DNA from: Pseudoleptotrichia goodfellowii
GTDB taxonomy: Bacteria; Fusobacteriota; Fusobacteriia; Fusobacteriales; Leptotrichiaceae
NCBI RefSeq assembly: GCF_007990505.1
Contig: NZ_AP019822.1
Coordinates: forward strand, 186,001-250,000
DNA length: 64,000 bases
Direction: 5' to 3'
Position 1 is the first letter of the stretch. Every line of letters starts with the position of its first letter. Made by a program: the position numbers and the translations under genes. Below are positions 53,174-62,134 of this stretch, piece by piece. The notes under the pieces were generated by a model. It saw nothing but the letters and a program-made list of their open reading frames with translations, searched no databases and was not told the DNA's origin.

Positions 53174-54010
53174 ATGAATGAACTGCCTCTAAAATATAAG
53201 TTGAAGAAAAAATATTCAATAGCCGAATATATAGCGGAAAGTGATTTTTCCAATATATATCTTGCGACATACAGAAAAAAGAAATATGTTGTAAAAGAAT
53301 GTTTTCCTGCTCAATTGGTTATAAGAGATAATGAATACGGAGTTTTTACAAATAAATACAAAACACAGTTTGGAATGGTGGTAAACAGTTTTAGAAAAGA
53401 AGCCGAAATATTGGAAAAATTTATCCATAAAGGAATAGTGGGACTGGAGGACTTTTTTGAAGAAAAAGGAACAGTTTACCTAATATTGGAATATTGTGAA
53501 GGGAAAACGCTGAAAGAATATATTTTAGAAGAAGATTTGACTGAAATAGAAATAATAAAAATATTTGAAGAAATAATGGAAGTAATAGAAGAAATTCACA
53601 GTAAAGACGTTATTCACAGAGATATAAAGCCTTCAAATATAATAATCGATAAAAATAGAAATGTAAAAATAATAGATTTCGGTTCTGCAATAACAAAAGA
53701 AGAAGAAAATGGAAAATATGTAAAGCTGACAAACGGCTATTCGCCTATGGAAATGTATTCGGTAAAAAGTAAAAATGATGAAAGAACTGATATTTACAGC
53801 CTTTCCGCATTACTTTATTTTATGCTGAATAAACAGAAGCCTATGGATTCTGTAAAAAGATTTTACTATCCCGAACTTCTTTATGAAGATACTGTAAGCG
53901 AAAATGCGAGAGTATTCATAGAAAAAGGGTTAGAGCAGGAAATGAAAGCAAGATATGAAAATATGCAGAAAATGAAAGAAGAATTTAAAAAATTGAACTT
54001 AACAGAATAA
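53174..54010 (+). CDS. Ser/Thr protein kinase
   Basis: A 278-residue Hanks-type kinase. Features seen are a glycine-poor nucleotide loop (IAESDFSNIYLATY), the lysine in KKYVVKECF, the catalytic loop VIHRDIKPSNIIID near 147-160, the DFG motif (KIIDFGSA near 166) and a DIYSLSALLYFML helix-F segment. No membrane anchor or sensor domain is present, unlike PpkA of Pseudomonas type VI systems, so signal input must come from partners. Its likely targets are the two FHA proteins and cluster components. SD is GAAAGGAAA. Confidence 0.9.
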   Translation: MNELPLKYKLKKKYSIAEYIAESDFSNIYLATYRKKKYVVKECFPAQLVIRDNEYGVFTNKYKTQFGMVVNSFRKEAEILEKFIHKGIVGLEDFFEEKGTVYLILEYCEGKTLKEYILEEDLTEIEIIKIFEEIMEVIEEIHSKDVIHRDIKPSNIIIDKNRNVKIIDFGSAITKEEENGKYVKLTNGYSPMEMYSVKSKNDERTDIYSLSALLYFMLNKQKPMDSVKRFYYPELLYEDTVSENARVFIEKGLEQEMKARYENMQKMKEEFKKLNLTE

Positions 54011-54037
54011 AAATAAATAAATCGGAGGATAAAAAAT

Positions 54038-56653
54038 ATGAGATTGTTTTATGAAGAAGAATTAAGAAGAAAATCATATTATGAAATGTATCAGATAGCA
54101 GTGGAAGAAAGACTTGTGGAATTATATACTTCCACACCGACAAGGGAAGAACTGATAAATTTACTTTTAAAGTACAGAGGAGCAAGACCCGATTATTGTA
54201 TAAATAAATATAAGAAAGACGGGATTGCTTATGTACAGGCTTTGTTTGATGAAAAACTGAGCACAAGAATACACCATGAAAACAGAATAAAAATTCCTCA
54301 CAAAATAATACTGTATAAAGATTTGAATTTGACAAGAGAAGACAACTATAAAATAATAATACCCGACTATATAGGAAATGCCAATGTGTTTTTAGTGAAT
54401 GCAAATAACTATTTATGCGGGATACTGCAGCTCGAAAAAGATTTGAACTCAAGAGATGCCTATTATTTAGTGAGCAGACAGGAATTTTTGAGAGTGGAAG
54501 ACTTGAAAAACAATAAATTTTCTTTAATATTTTTCAAAAATCCGGAACTTGAATTTATATACAAATTTTATAATGTAAAAGACGGCAATTCATTTCCGAC
54601 ATATCCGTATAAACTTGATTACTACAAAGTGGATATAGAAAATTTTGAAGTGAGAGATTTGGAAGAAACCAATGCGACTTTGTGTATAGATTTCGGGACT
54701 ACAAATACAGCTTTGGGGGCTTATCTTGACAGACATTATGTGAGAGATTTGCCTACAAATGATATATTGAACGGAAATATAACGTTAAATGAAATAAACT
54801 ATGTAAAATTTAATGACGGAGAAAGACATTACAGGGAGATATTTCCGACTCTTGCATATGTGGATAATTGCAGTAATCCTGACGATATAAAGTATTCGTT
54901 CGGATATGATGTGATCAAAAAGCTCGAAATGAATGACTATATAGTAAACGGTTCTTTATTTTACGGGCTTAAAAGATGGGTACATGACCATGATGAAGAA
55001 GAAAAAATAGTAGATGAATTGGGAAATATACTGTACATAAAAAGAAGAGAAATAATAAAAGCATATTTGAAATATGTTGTAAACAGAGCGGAATATGTAT
55101 TTAAGTGTAAATTTAAAAGAATACACGCATCAAGTCCTGTAAGGCTGAAAGAACAGTTTTTGGATATGTTTCAGGAAATATTTACAACGGAGAAAAACGG
55201 GGAAAAAATTTATGAATATGAAATAATAAGAAAAAATGCAATGGATGAAGCTATTGCGGTCCTTTATAATACAATAGAAAATCAGATAAGAAAAGGAAAG
55301 TACAAAGAAGGGGAAGAATACAGTGCATTGGTAATAGACTGCGGAGGAGGAACGACAGACCTTGCAGCATGTAAATATACAATAAAAAACGGAAGAGTGG
55401 CATATCATCTTGATGTAAAGACAAGTTTTGAAAACGGAGATGAAAATTTCGGAGGAAATAATCTTACGTATAGAATAATGCAGTATTTGAAAATAGTTCT
55501 TGCTGCAAAGTATTCAGGAGAAGGAGTGATAACTATAGATGACCTTATAGAATATGACAATGATATGATTTACAAGGTGATAGACGAACACGGGATAGAA
55601 AAAATATTTGAGAAAATAGATGAAGAGTATAATAAATCCGAAAAAATAATACCTACAAAATTTGCAAAGTTTGAAAATAAGATGAGTGATGAATACAGAA
55701 AGATAAAAAATAATTTCTATATGTTGTGGGAAGCAGCAGAAAGTATGAAAAAGGAGTTTTTTAACAGAGACAGCAGATTAAGAACAAAGTTTGATATACT
55801 GAGAACATATGAAAAAAGAAATGATTTGCATATAACGCAGTTAAAAGCGTGGGTAATGCACATAACGGAAAACGGGATATTTAAAACAATAAATGAATAC
55901 CCTAATCAGGTATTTACAATAAAAGAAGTGGAGAAAATAGTAAAAGCCGATATATATGCAATGCTGAGAAAGTTCCTTAATACATATTACAATGAGGGAT
56001 TGCTGTTTGAGTACTCTTTAATTAAGCTGAGTGGACAATCGACAAAAATAAATACGTTTCAGGAAGTATTGAAAGAGTTTGTTCCCGGGAAAATGATAGA
56101 ATACAAGGAATTAAGCCATAGAGATGATTACGAGTTAAAACTTAACTGTCTTGACGGGTCGATAAAGTATCTTGATTACAAGAGATTCGGACATATGGAA
56201 GTGGATATAGAAAATGAAGTGCCGTTGGTTCCTTATTCGGTTTGGGTAGAAAAATATAACGGAGAAAAGGAAAGAGTGTTGCAGACATCAAGAAAGGCGA
56301 GTATATTGATGGGCTATATAGATAAGGCGATATCTGCGATGGAACTTAAAATATATCTGCATAATGCCGAAGGAGAACTTAAAAAGGAAATGGTTTATAA
56401 GAATGAAATAGAGTACACGGAAGAAGATGCGGAAGAACTGATACCGAAATTTAACGGAGTAATAACACAGGACGATACTGATACGATACAAAATGATACA
56501 GTAAGATTCTTTGTGTATACGGACATGAATAATTGGGGATTTTTCGTATTTCCTGTGCAAAGAAGCGGAGATCAGCTATATTTGGGAAAAAGAGAGTATT
56601 TCCCTTATGAAGATAACTTAAATGAAATATCGTATTTTGATGGAGAGCATTAG
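54038..56653 (+). CDS. Large Hsp70/actin-fold ATPase
   Basis: An 871-residue protein. Residues 1-200 are a unique N-terminal region. The nucleotide core starts near residue 213 with TLCIDFGTTNTALGAYL (phosphate-1). The phosphate-2 loop VIDCGGGTTDLAACK lies near 430. An adenosine-like segment SLIKLSGQSTKINTFQEVL lies near 655. There is no recognisable DnaK substrate-binding domain; the C-terminal 200 residues are beta-rich. Together with the cluster's J-domain protein it forms a plausible chaperone pair. A role in resetting or assembling the sheath is inferred because ClpV is absent. SD TCGGAGGAT. Confidence 0.75.
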   Translation: MRLFYEEELRRKSYYEMYQIAVEERLVELYTSTPTREELINLLLKYRGARPDYCINKYKKDGIAYVQALFDEKLSTRIHHENRIKIPHKIILYKDLNLTREDNYKIIIPDYIGNANVFLVNANNYLCGILQLEKDLNSRDAYYLVSRQEFLRVEDLKNNKFSLIFFKNPELEFIYKFYNVKDGNSFPTYPYKLDYYKVDIENFEVRDLEETNATLCIDFGTTNTALGAYLDRHYVRDLPTNDILNGNITLNEINYVKFNDGERHYREIFPTLAYVDNCSNPDDIKYSFGYDVIKKLEMNDYIVNGSLFYGLKRWVHDHDEEEKIVDELGNILYIKRREIIKAYLKYVVNRAEYVFKCKFKRIHASSPVRLKEQFLDMFQEIFTTEKNGEKIYEYEIIRKNAMDEAIAVLYNTIENQIRKGKYKEGEEYSALVIDCGGGTTDLAACKYTIKNGRVAYHLDVKTSFENGDENFGGNNLTYRIMQYLKIVLAAKYSGEGVITIDDLIEYDNDMIYKVIDEHGIEKIFEKIDEEYNKSEKIIPTKFAKFENKMSDEYRKIKNNFYMLWEAAESMKKEFFNRDSRLRTKFDILRTYEKRNDLHITQLKAWVMHITENGIFKTINEYPNQVFTIKEVEKIVKADIYAMLRKFLNTYYNEGLLFEYSLIKLSGQSTKINTFQEVLKEFVPGKMIEYKELSHRDDYELKLNCLDGSIKYLDYKRFGHMEVDIENEVPLVPYSVWVEKYNGEKERVLQTSRKASILMGYIDKAISAMELKIYLHNAEGELKKEMVYKNEIEYTEEDAEELIPKFNGVITQDDTDTIQNDTVRFFVYTDMNNWGFFVFPVQRSGDQLYLGKREYFPYEDNLNEISYFDGEH

Positions 56654-56657
56654 GAAG

Positions 56658-57848
56658 ATGAGAATAAATAAAAAAGACAATATAATATGGATTTTACCTC
56701 CTCTATTTGTATTTTTGGTTCTTTTAATGTTGGGAATGTGTACTCCGAAGATAAATAACAAATATATAATCGAAAATACAAAAATAGAAACATTGGAACT
56801 TTTTTTGGATATGAAAGGAGAAGTGGAAGCAAAAGACCTTCTTCCTATCGGACTTGATATTCAACTCGGGATTGATGATGTGTATTTTAAAGAGGGGGAT
56901 CGTGTAAAAAAGGGAGATATAATTATAAAATTCAGTGATTATAAGTCAAAAGACCTTGAAGCAAAATTATATAATCAAAAACAGGAACTGGCTGTAAAAA
57001 CTTCACAGTTAAGATATTTACAGGAGCAGTATAAATTAGGAGCTGATGTAACAAATCAGATACAGAAATTAATGGGAGAAATAAAATCACTCGAAGGAGA
57101 ATTGGCAACGACAGGTAAAGAAAATGCCCTTGTTCAGAGAGTAGTAATGAGTCCGATAGACGGTTATATAGTAAAATTGAATGCTGTTAAAGGGGGAACG
57201 ACAGACTCTCTGACGCCTGTTGTAATATTGGCAAAGACACATGATATAAAAATAGTGAGTGAGCCTTTTCCTGCAAATAAGCTCCAATATGTGAATTTAG
57301 GAAATAAAGCTGAAATAAAGGCAATTAATAATACTGAAACGAAATTTGAAGGAATACTTTATAAAATAAGTGACTCGGGTATTCCTGATTTGAAAGTGCT
57401 GGAATTTCTGACTTCTTCTTTTGCAGACGTTACGTTAAATCAAATATTGAAAATAAGGCTGATTTATCAGAAAAAGGAAAATGCGATAACAGTTCCTTTA
57501 AATGCAGTTGTTAAGAAAAAAAGTAGCAAAAATGGAGAAAAATATATTATTTATCTGATAAACAAAGACAATAAAGTTACGGAAAAAGAAGTACAGATAG
57601 GGATAAATAACGGAAAAAGAATAGAAATATACGGAACGGGTATTAAAGAAGGGCTTGAAATAGTAGCAAATCCCGATGATAAAATAAGAAATAATATAAT
57701 AGTGAAAAGACGGGATTTGATAACCGAGAAAAAGAAAAAGGAAGAAGAGCTGTCAAAACTGGAAAAAGAAAACGAGAAAAAACAGAAAGAAATTGAAAAG
57801 AACGAGATAGAAATAATAAGACTTAAAAGAGGAGAAAATAAGAAGTAA
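56658..57848 (+). CDS. HlyD-type periplasmic adaptor (membrane fusion) protein
   Basis: A 397-residue protein with one N-terminal membrane segment (IIWILPPLFVFLVLLMLG). A barrel-sandwich/lipoyl half (IDDVYFKEGDRVKKGDIIIKF) is followed by a coiled-coil hairpin (LYNQKQELAVKTSQLRYLQEQ), the second half SPIDGYIVKLNAVKGG and a beta domain, ending in a long Lys/Glu coiled coil (about residues 355-397). Adaptors of this fold link inner-membrane to outer-membrane parts. No ABC or RND pump gene is beside it, so it probably serves the injection system. ATG 56658 is chosen over 56640 and 56622 because GGAGA at 56642-56646 precedes it. Confidence 0.8.
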   Translation: MRINKKDNIIWILPPLFVFLVLLMLGMCTPKINNKYIIENTKIETLELFLDMKGEVEAKDLLPIGLDIQLGIDDVYFKEGDRVKKGDIIIKFSDYKSKDLEAKLYNQKQELAVKTSQLRYLQEQYKLGADVTNQIQKLMGEIKSLEGELATTGKENALVQRVVMSPIDGYIVKLNAVKGGTTDSLTPVVILAKTHDIKIVSEPFPANKLQYVNLGNKAEIKAINNTETKFEGILYKISDSGIPDLKVLEFLTSSFADVTLNQILKIRLIYQKKENAITVPLNAVVKKKSSKNGEKYIIYLINKDNKVTEKEVQIGINNGKRIEIYGTGIKEGLEIVANPDDKIRNNIIVKRRDLITEKKKKEEELSKLEKENEKKQKEIEKNEIEIIRLKRGENKK

Positions 57849-57853
57849 AGAAA

Positions 57854-59035
57854 ATGAAGAAAAAAATAAATTTTTTCAAAATTTCGGTATACATAATAGT
57901 TCCTGTAATATTTTTGGTTATAATTTATGAAATATACCGGACAGACTATAACGAGAATGAAAAAGTTGAAAATATATCGGGAGAAATATTAAAAGTACCC
58001 AATTCAGAAGGGAATACAGGAGAATTTGAATATGAAAGCTATATTGTAAGTGAAGAAATATCAGTTACGGATTTGGCATTGAAACTGAAAAAAGATGTCA
58101 AAGTTTTGCAATATAATAATCCTGTGACTGCAAAAAGCTGTTTGTTAAAACCGGGAACACGTATAATTGTGTATAAAGAGCCTGTGATTTTTTATAAAAT
58201 AAAGGATGGAGATACATTAAGCGTGATTGCTTCAAAATTTCAAGTTTCCAAAGAGTCAATTATAAATATAAATTCCGATATAATACAGGAAAATCTTAGT
58301 AATAAAAAGTATCTTGTTATAAAAAATCCTGTGATAAATGACAGTCTTATTGTTGAAAAGGGAATGGAAGAAATAAGCAGTCTTGTTGATTTATCGGTCG
58401 AATTAAATAAAGGACATAATAAAAGTGATTTAATAAACAAAGAAACGATAATTTCCGATATATCAAATAACAGGACTAAAAGTAACAGAATAAAAAATAA
58501 CTACAGCAGTGAGGATAATTTTGAAAATATCGAAGTAAAAGTTATAACTGATAATGAAAGTAATCAAAGTAATTTTGAAGGGGAAGAAGAAATAAAAATA
58601 ACAAAAGAAGATATAAGAAAGCTGGACTTATCCAAAATAGAAAGTTATGAACTGTACTGGCCTGTGGTTTCTACGAAGATTACAAGTGAATTCGGGAACA
58701 GAATGCATCCTGTATTGAAAGAAAACAGATTTCACAGGGGAGTGGATATAGCTTCGGTAAAAGGAGCTGCAGTGAATTCGGGAGTTAAAGGAGTTGTAAC
58801 ATATGCGGGAGCAAAAGGAAATTACGGTAATATGATAGAAGTAAGAAGAAATGACGGACTGAAAGTGAGATATGCACATTTGAGTAAAATAGAAGTAAGA
58901 ACAGGGCAAACAGTACAGGAAGGAGATAAAATAGGAGAAGTGGGAAGTACAGGTATGGCAACAGGGCCTCATTTACATTATGAAGTATTAATAGAAGATA
59001 TCCCCGTAGACCCTATGAAATTTAAGTATCGTTAG
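57854..59035 (+). CDS. LysM and M23 peptidoglycan endopeptidase
   Basis: A 393-residue protein with an N-terminal signal-anchor (ISVYIIVPVIFLVIIYEI). Two LysM-like repeats follow (YIVSEEISVTDLALKLKKDVK and FYKIKDGDTLSVIASKFQVS). After an Asn/Ser-rich linker comes the M23 metallopeptidase domain near 285-393 with SEFGNRMHPVLKENRFHRGVD, the HxxxD zinc site, RYAHLSKIEVR and GPHLHYEV. It cleaves peptide cross-links and probably makes room in the wall for the envelope-spanning parts. Starts five bases after the adaptor gene; last gene of the cluster. Confidence 0.88.
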   Translation: MKKKINFFKISVYIIVPVIFLVIIYEIYRTDYNENEKVENISGEILKVPNSEGNTGEFEYESYIVSEEISVTDLALKLKKDVKVLQYNNPVTAKSCLLKPGTRIIVYKEPVIFYKIKDGDTLSVIASKFQVSKESIININSDIIQENLSNKKYLVIKNPVINDSLIVEKGMEEISSLVDLSVELNKGHNKSDLINKETIISDISNNRTKSNRIKNNYSSEDNFENIEVKVITDNESNQSNFEGEEEIKITKEDIRKLDLSKIESYELYWPVVSTKITSEFGNRMHPVLKENRFHRGVDIASVKGAAVNSGVKGVVTYAGAKGNYGNMIEVRRNDGLKVRYAHLSKIEVRTGQTVQEGDKIGEVGSTGMATGPHLHYEVLIEDIPVDPMKFKYR

Positions 59036-59043
59036 TTAAAAGT

Positions 59044-59072
59044 CCGGGGTTAAAAATTAATCCCGATTTTTT
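59044..59072 (+). terminator. Terminator at the end of the injection-system cluster
   Basis: CGGGGTTA (from 59045) pairs with TAATCCCG (ending 59065) with one G-U pair, followed by ATTTTTT. It lies nine bases after the M23 gene stop and closes the cluster. Confidence 0.85.
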
Positions 59073-59250
59073 GCTGAAAAAATATTTGCTGATTATGTAA
59101 ATCAAATTTATAGAAATATATTGAAAAAATGAGAGAATAAACTGTTAAGTATTTGAAAAATGAAGACAAAAATTAAGAAAAATTAATTGTTATAAAAGTA
59201 GATAAAAATTGAGAAAAATGATATACTCTATAAGTCTTTATGAACGAAAA

Positions 59251-59279
59251 AAGAATCGGGCTGAAGATACCCGATTCTT
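59251..59279. terminator. Perfect 10-bp stem-loop, terminator-like on the minus strand
   Basis: AAGAATCGGG (59251-59260) pairs perfectly with CCCGATTCTT (59270-59279), loop CTGAAGATA. On the plus strand it is followed by AAAAGGAG, not T residues. Read on the minus strand it is followed by TTTTTT (complement of 59245-59250), like an intrinsic terminator for an opposing transcript. Confidence 0.6.
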
Positions 59280-59290
59280 AAAAGGAGTTT

Positions 59291-59380
59291 ATGAAGAAAA
59301 AAGTTTTCACTTTTTCTATTGGTCAAGAGTATTATACTATCGTAATATTAGAAAGCACTTTTCTGTATCTTTGCTTTTAG
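59291..59380 (+). CDS. 29-residue small ORF
   Basis: ATG 59291 follows AAAGGAG (59281-59287) and encodes MKKKVFTFSIGQEYYTIVILE then STFLYLCF before TAG. It is hydrophobic towards the end, and its translation is not supported by any family match. It sits directly after a perfect stem-loop. Confidence 0.3.
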   Translation: MKKKVFTFSIGQEYYTIVILESTFLYLCF

Positions 59381-59523
59381 TTTGAAAAGAAAATGAAATG
59401 CCTTAACGAAAAATGCTTTAAAATAAAGTCATTCAGATTTTCGGACTGCAAAAAGTAAAGAAATTACGGTGTTGGTGATGCTTCAAAAAATCAAAAAATT
59501 ATAGAAAGTGAAAAAGAGAAAAG

Positions 59524-60594
59524 ATGAAAAATTTAAGAAAAATATTTATTGTTTTGACAATTTTTGTAATATCTTCATTTGCTTTTGCAGAAGGAGAAAA
59601 CTATTTTGATTATAAAGCAATCTTAATAGGGGACACAAACGGAAATATTGTGAGAGAAGAAAATTCTTATGCAGTAAGACCTTTGGCTTCGGTAACGAAA
59701 GTTATGACGATAATGCTGACACTTGATAAAGTCCATAGCGGAGAAATTTCTCTGAACGACAGAGTTGTAGTTTCAGAAGCTGCAGCCTCAGTTCCTTACG
59801 GGATAAAATTAGTAGCGGGAAATGAATATACAGTAAGAGATTTGCTGAAAGCAACAGCTATAAGATCGTCAAATAATGCGGCATATGCTCTTGCAGAATA
59901 CGTATCAAAAGGGAATGTTTACGAATTTGTAAATTCGATGAATAATAAGGCAAGACAGTCAGGCTGGGATTCTTTGAGATTCTGTTCGCCTCACGGACTT
60001 CCGCCAAGTTATACAGGATCGTGTATGGATCAGGGAAATGCCAGAGATTTGTATAAAATGGCGATGAAAGCCGTTACTTATAAGGAATATATGAATATAG
60101 CCAAGGAATCTGTAGATTTTATCGATCACGGAAATATAAAATTAACAGCGACAAATCATCTTTTGGGAAAAGTTCCGGGAGTGGACGGGTTAAAGACAGG
60201 ATATCATAATGCTGCGGGTTCGAATATAATATTGACAGCGAAAAGAAACGGCGAAAGAATGATACTTGTTATTTTAGGTTCTACGAAAGCAAAAAACAGA
60301 GATGCTATCGGAGAAAAAGAAATAAATGACTATTTTATAAACGGGTCGAAGTCTTTTAAAATAATAGATAAAGATACTGCTGTTGCTTATGCGAAAATAG
60401 GGAAAGACAGATACGGACTGTATCCTTCCGAAGATGTAACAGTTAAAAGTAAAAACGGCTTCGAAAAACCGAAACTCACTTATAAAGTGGCATTAAAAGA
60501 CAATGTTTCGAGAAAAGATGTAGGACAGGTGGTAGGCACATTTATAGGAACTGACGGGAAAAATGAATATACAGGGGCATTAATAATGAAATAA
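59524..60594 (+). CDS. dacA: D-Ala-D-Ala carboxypeptidase (PBP5/DacA type)
   Basis: A 356-residue secreted penicillin-binding protein. Signal peptide residues 1-22 (cleavage likely after FAFAE). The active-site Ser56-Val-Thr-Lys59, SNNAAYAL as SxN near 119, and KTGYHNAAG as KTG near 232 are all present. A C-terminal beta-domain spans about 275-356. Unlike typical DacA no clear amphipathic membrane anchor is seen at the end. It trims the terminal D-Ala of stem peptides and so limits cross-linking. SD region AAAAAGAGAAAAGATG is modest. Confidence 0.9.
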   Translation: MKNLRKIFIVLTIFVISSFAFAEGENYFDYKAILIGDTNGNIVREENSYAVRPLASVTKVMTIMLTLDKVHSGEISLNDRVVVSEAAASVPYGIKLVAGNEYTVRDLLKATAIRSSNNAAYALAEYVSKGNVYEFVNSMNNKARQSGWDSLRFCSPHGLPPSYTGSCMDQGNARDLYKMAMKAVTYKEYMNIAKESVDFIDHGNIKLTATNHLLGKVPGVDGLKTGYHNAAGSNIILTAKRNGERMILVILGSTKAKNRDAIGEKEINDYFINGSKSFKIIDKDTAVAYAKIGKDRYGLYPSEDVTVKSKNGFEKPKLTYKVALKDNVSRKDVGQVVGTFIGTDGKNEYTGALIMK

Positions 60595-60635
60595 TTATAT
60601 AAACAGTCTGAATAATAGAAAAAAAGGAGAAATCA

Positions 60636-61421
60636 ATGTCCATCGGAATTTTTGATTCGGGAGTCGGCGGGCTTACGGTTTTAAAAGAGATAAGAAAAGT
60701 TTTGCCGAATGAGAAAATACACTATTTAGGAGATACGGCGAGAGTTCCTTACGGTGAAAAAACTAAAGAACTGATAGTGAGATACTCTAAGCAGATTACG
60801 GAATTTCTGCTTGAACAGAATGTAGATGCTATTGTAGTCGCATGTAATACTGCGACTTCTTTGGCTTTGGAGGAATTAAAAGAAACTTTCAGAGTGCCGA
60901 TTATAGGAGTGGTAGATGCCGGAGTAAAAACGGCTCTTTATACTACAAAAAATAATAGAATAGGAGTTATCGGAACTAAAGCCACTATCAACTCGAAAAA
61001 ATATGAAACTGAAATAAAAAATAAAAACAGTGCAATAGAAGTTTACTCAAAATCGTGTCCGTTATTTGTACCTGTTATTGAAGAGGGAATAACAAAAGGA
61101 GAAATAGTCGATTTGGTAGTGAAAATGTATCTTGAAGAATTTAAGGAGAAAATAGATTCTCTTATTTTAGGATGTACTCATTATCCGCTTTTAAAGGAAA
61201 CGATAAAAAATCTTTATCCGAATATCGAAATTGTAGATCCTGCCAAAGAAACAGCAGAGGATCTCAAAAAAATTCTGACGGATAATAATTTAATGAAAAA
61301 TGACGGAGAAAAAGGCAAAGAAGTGAGGTATTACGTCACTGACGGACAGGAAAAATTTAAAGAAATAGGAACAATGTTTTTAGACGAAAACATTGATTAT
61401 GTTGAACTTATAAAATTGTAA
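60636..61421 (+). CDS. murI: Glutamate racemase
   Basis: A 261-residue enzyme converting L- to D-glutamate for peptidoglycan. Diagnostic motifs are IGIFDSGVGGLTVLKEI, PNEKIHYLGDTARVPYGEK, VVACNTATSLALEEL (first catalytic Cys) and LGCTHYPLLKETI (second catalytic Cys), with DPAKETAEDL near the end. AAAAGGAGAAA is the SD. Its place after a carboxypeptidase gene fits a wall-synthesis group. Confidence 0.97.
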   Translation: MSIGIFDSGVGGLTVLKEIRKVLPNEKIHYLGDTARVPYGEKTKELIVRYSKQITEFLLEQNVDAIVVACNTATSLALEELKETFRVPIIGVVDAGVKTALYTTKNNRIGVIGTKATINSKKYETEIKNKNSAIEVYSKSCPLFVPVIEEGITKGEIVDLVVKMYLEEFKEKIDSLILGCTHYPLLKETIKNLYPNIEIVDPAKETAEDLKKILTDNNLMKNDGEKGKEVRYYVTDGQEKFKEIGTMFLDENIDYVELIKL

Positions 61422-61437
61422 TCAAAGGGGGAAAGAT

Positions 61438-62079
61438 ATGTTTGAGTATATATTCGGAGAGCTGACAGTAAAGAAAATTGATTATGTGGCTTTGGATATT
61501 AACGGACTTGCGTATAAAATATTCATATCGTTAAAAACATTTGAAGCGTTGGGAGAAACAGGACAGGATGAAAAACTTTATGTCCATACCCATGTTAAAG
61601 AGGACGATATTTCTTTTTACGGATTTAAGACGGAAAACGAAAGAGAACTTTTTAAGGCTTTAATAAGCACAAGCGGTGTAGGACCTAAGTTGGGACTTGC
61701 CATTTTGTCTACGTATAATGTAAAAGATGTTATAAATATTGTTATTGAGAGTAATTCAAAATTGTTCACGAAAGTTCCGGGACTGGGAGATAAAAAAGCT
61801 CAGAAAATAATACTGGATCTGAAAGATAAAGTTAAAAAGCTGAACATAATAGAAACATATAACGAAAACGGCGAAATTTCCAAAGGAAATCCGATAGTTT
61901 CGGATACGTCAAATACGAAAATACTGTTAATGAAAGAAGATATAAAACTGGCATTGGAATCATTGGGATATTTGAATGCCGATGTTTCCAAATGGATAAA
62001 AGATGAAGAGTTTTCACAAATAAATGATATAGGAGAAGCTATTAAATCTATATTGCAAAAAATTCAAAATAAAAAATAA
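61438..62079 (+). CDS. ruvA: Holliday junction DNA helicase subunit RuvA
   Basis: A 213-residue junction-binding protein. The N-terminal OB domain begins MFEYIFGELTVKK and contains DISFYGFKTENERELF. The helix-hairpin-helix pair lies near 75-130 (SGVGPKLGLAILS, VPGLGDKKAQKIILDLKDK). The C-terminal domain that contacts RuvB is present (LALESLGYLNADVSKWI). ruvB is not in the window. It starts 16 bases after murI with AAGGGGGAAA as SD. Confidence 0.95.
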   Translation: MFEYIFGELTVKKIDYVALDINGLAYKIFISLKTFEALGETGQDEKLYVHTHVKEDDISFYGFKTENERELFKALISTSGVGPKLGLAILSTYNVKDVINIVIESNSKLFTKVPGLGDKKAQKIILDLKDKVKKLNIIETYNENGEISKGNPIVSDTSNTKILLMKEDIKLALESLGYLNADVSKWIKDEEFSQINDIGEAIKSILQKIQNKK

Positions 62080-62134
62080 TACCGAATATAAGTTTCGGAA
62101 ATATTGATACAAATAAAATTATGGAGGTAAGTTT

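Larger units (their letters stand above)
59036..59523. other. Gene-poor gap between M23 gene and dacA-like gene
   Basis: This stretch contains a terminator, then about 170 AT-rich bases, a perfect 10-bp stem-loop (59251-59279) and a 29-residue ORF (59291-59380) with an AGGAG SD. The last 140 bases show nothing recognised beyond the SD of the carboxypeptidase gene. Confidence 0.5.

Noticed and set aside
31360-59035. The cluster as an integrated prophage
   Set aside because: No integrase, capsid, portal, terminase or lysis genes and no flanking direct repeats were seen, and the kinase, phosphatase and FHA content fits an injection system better.
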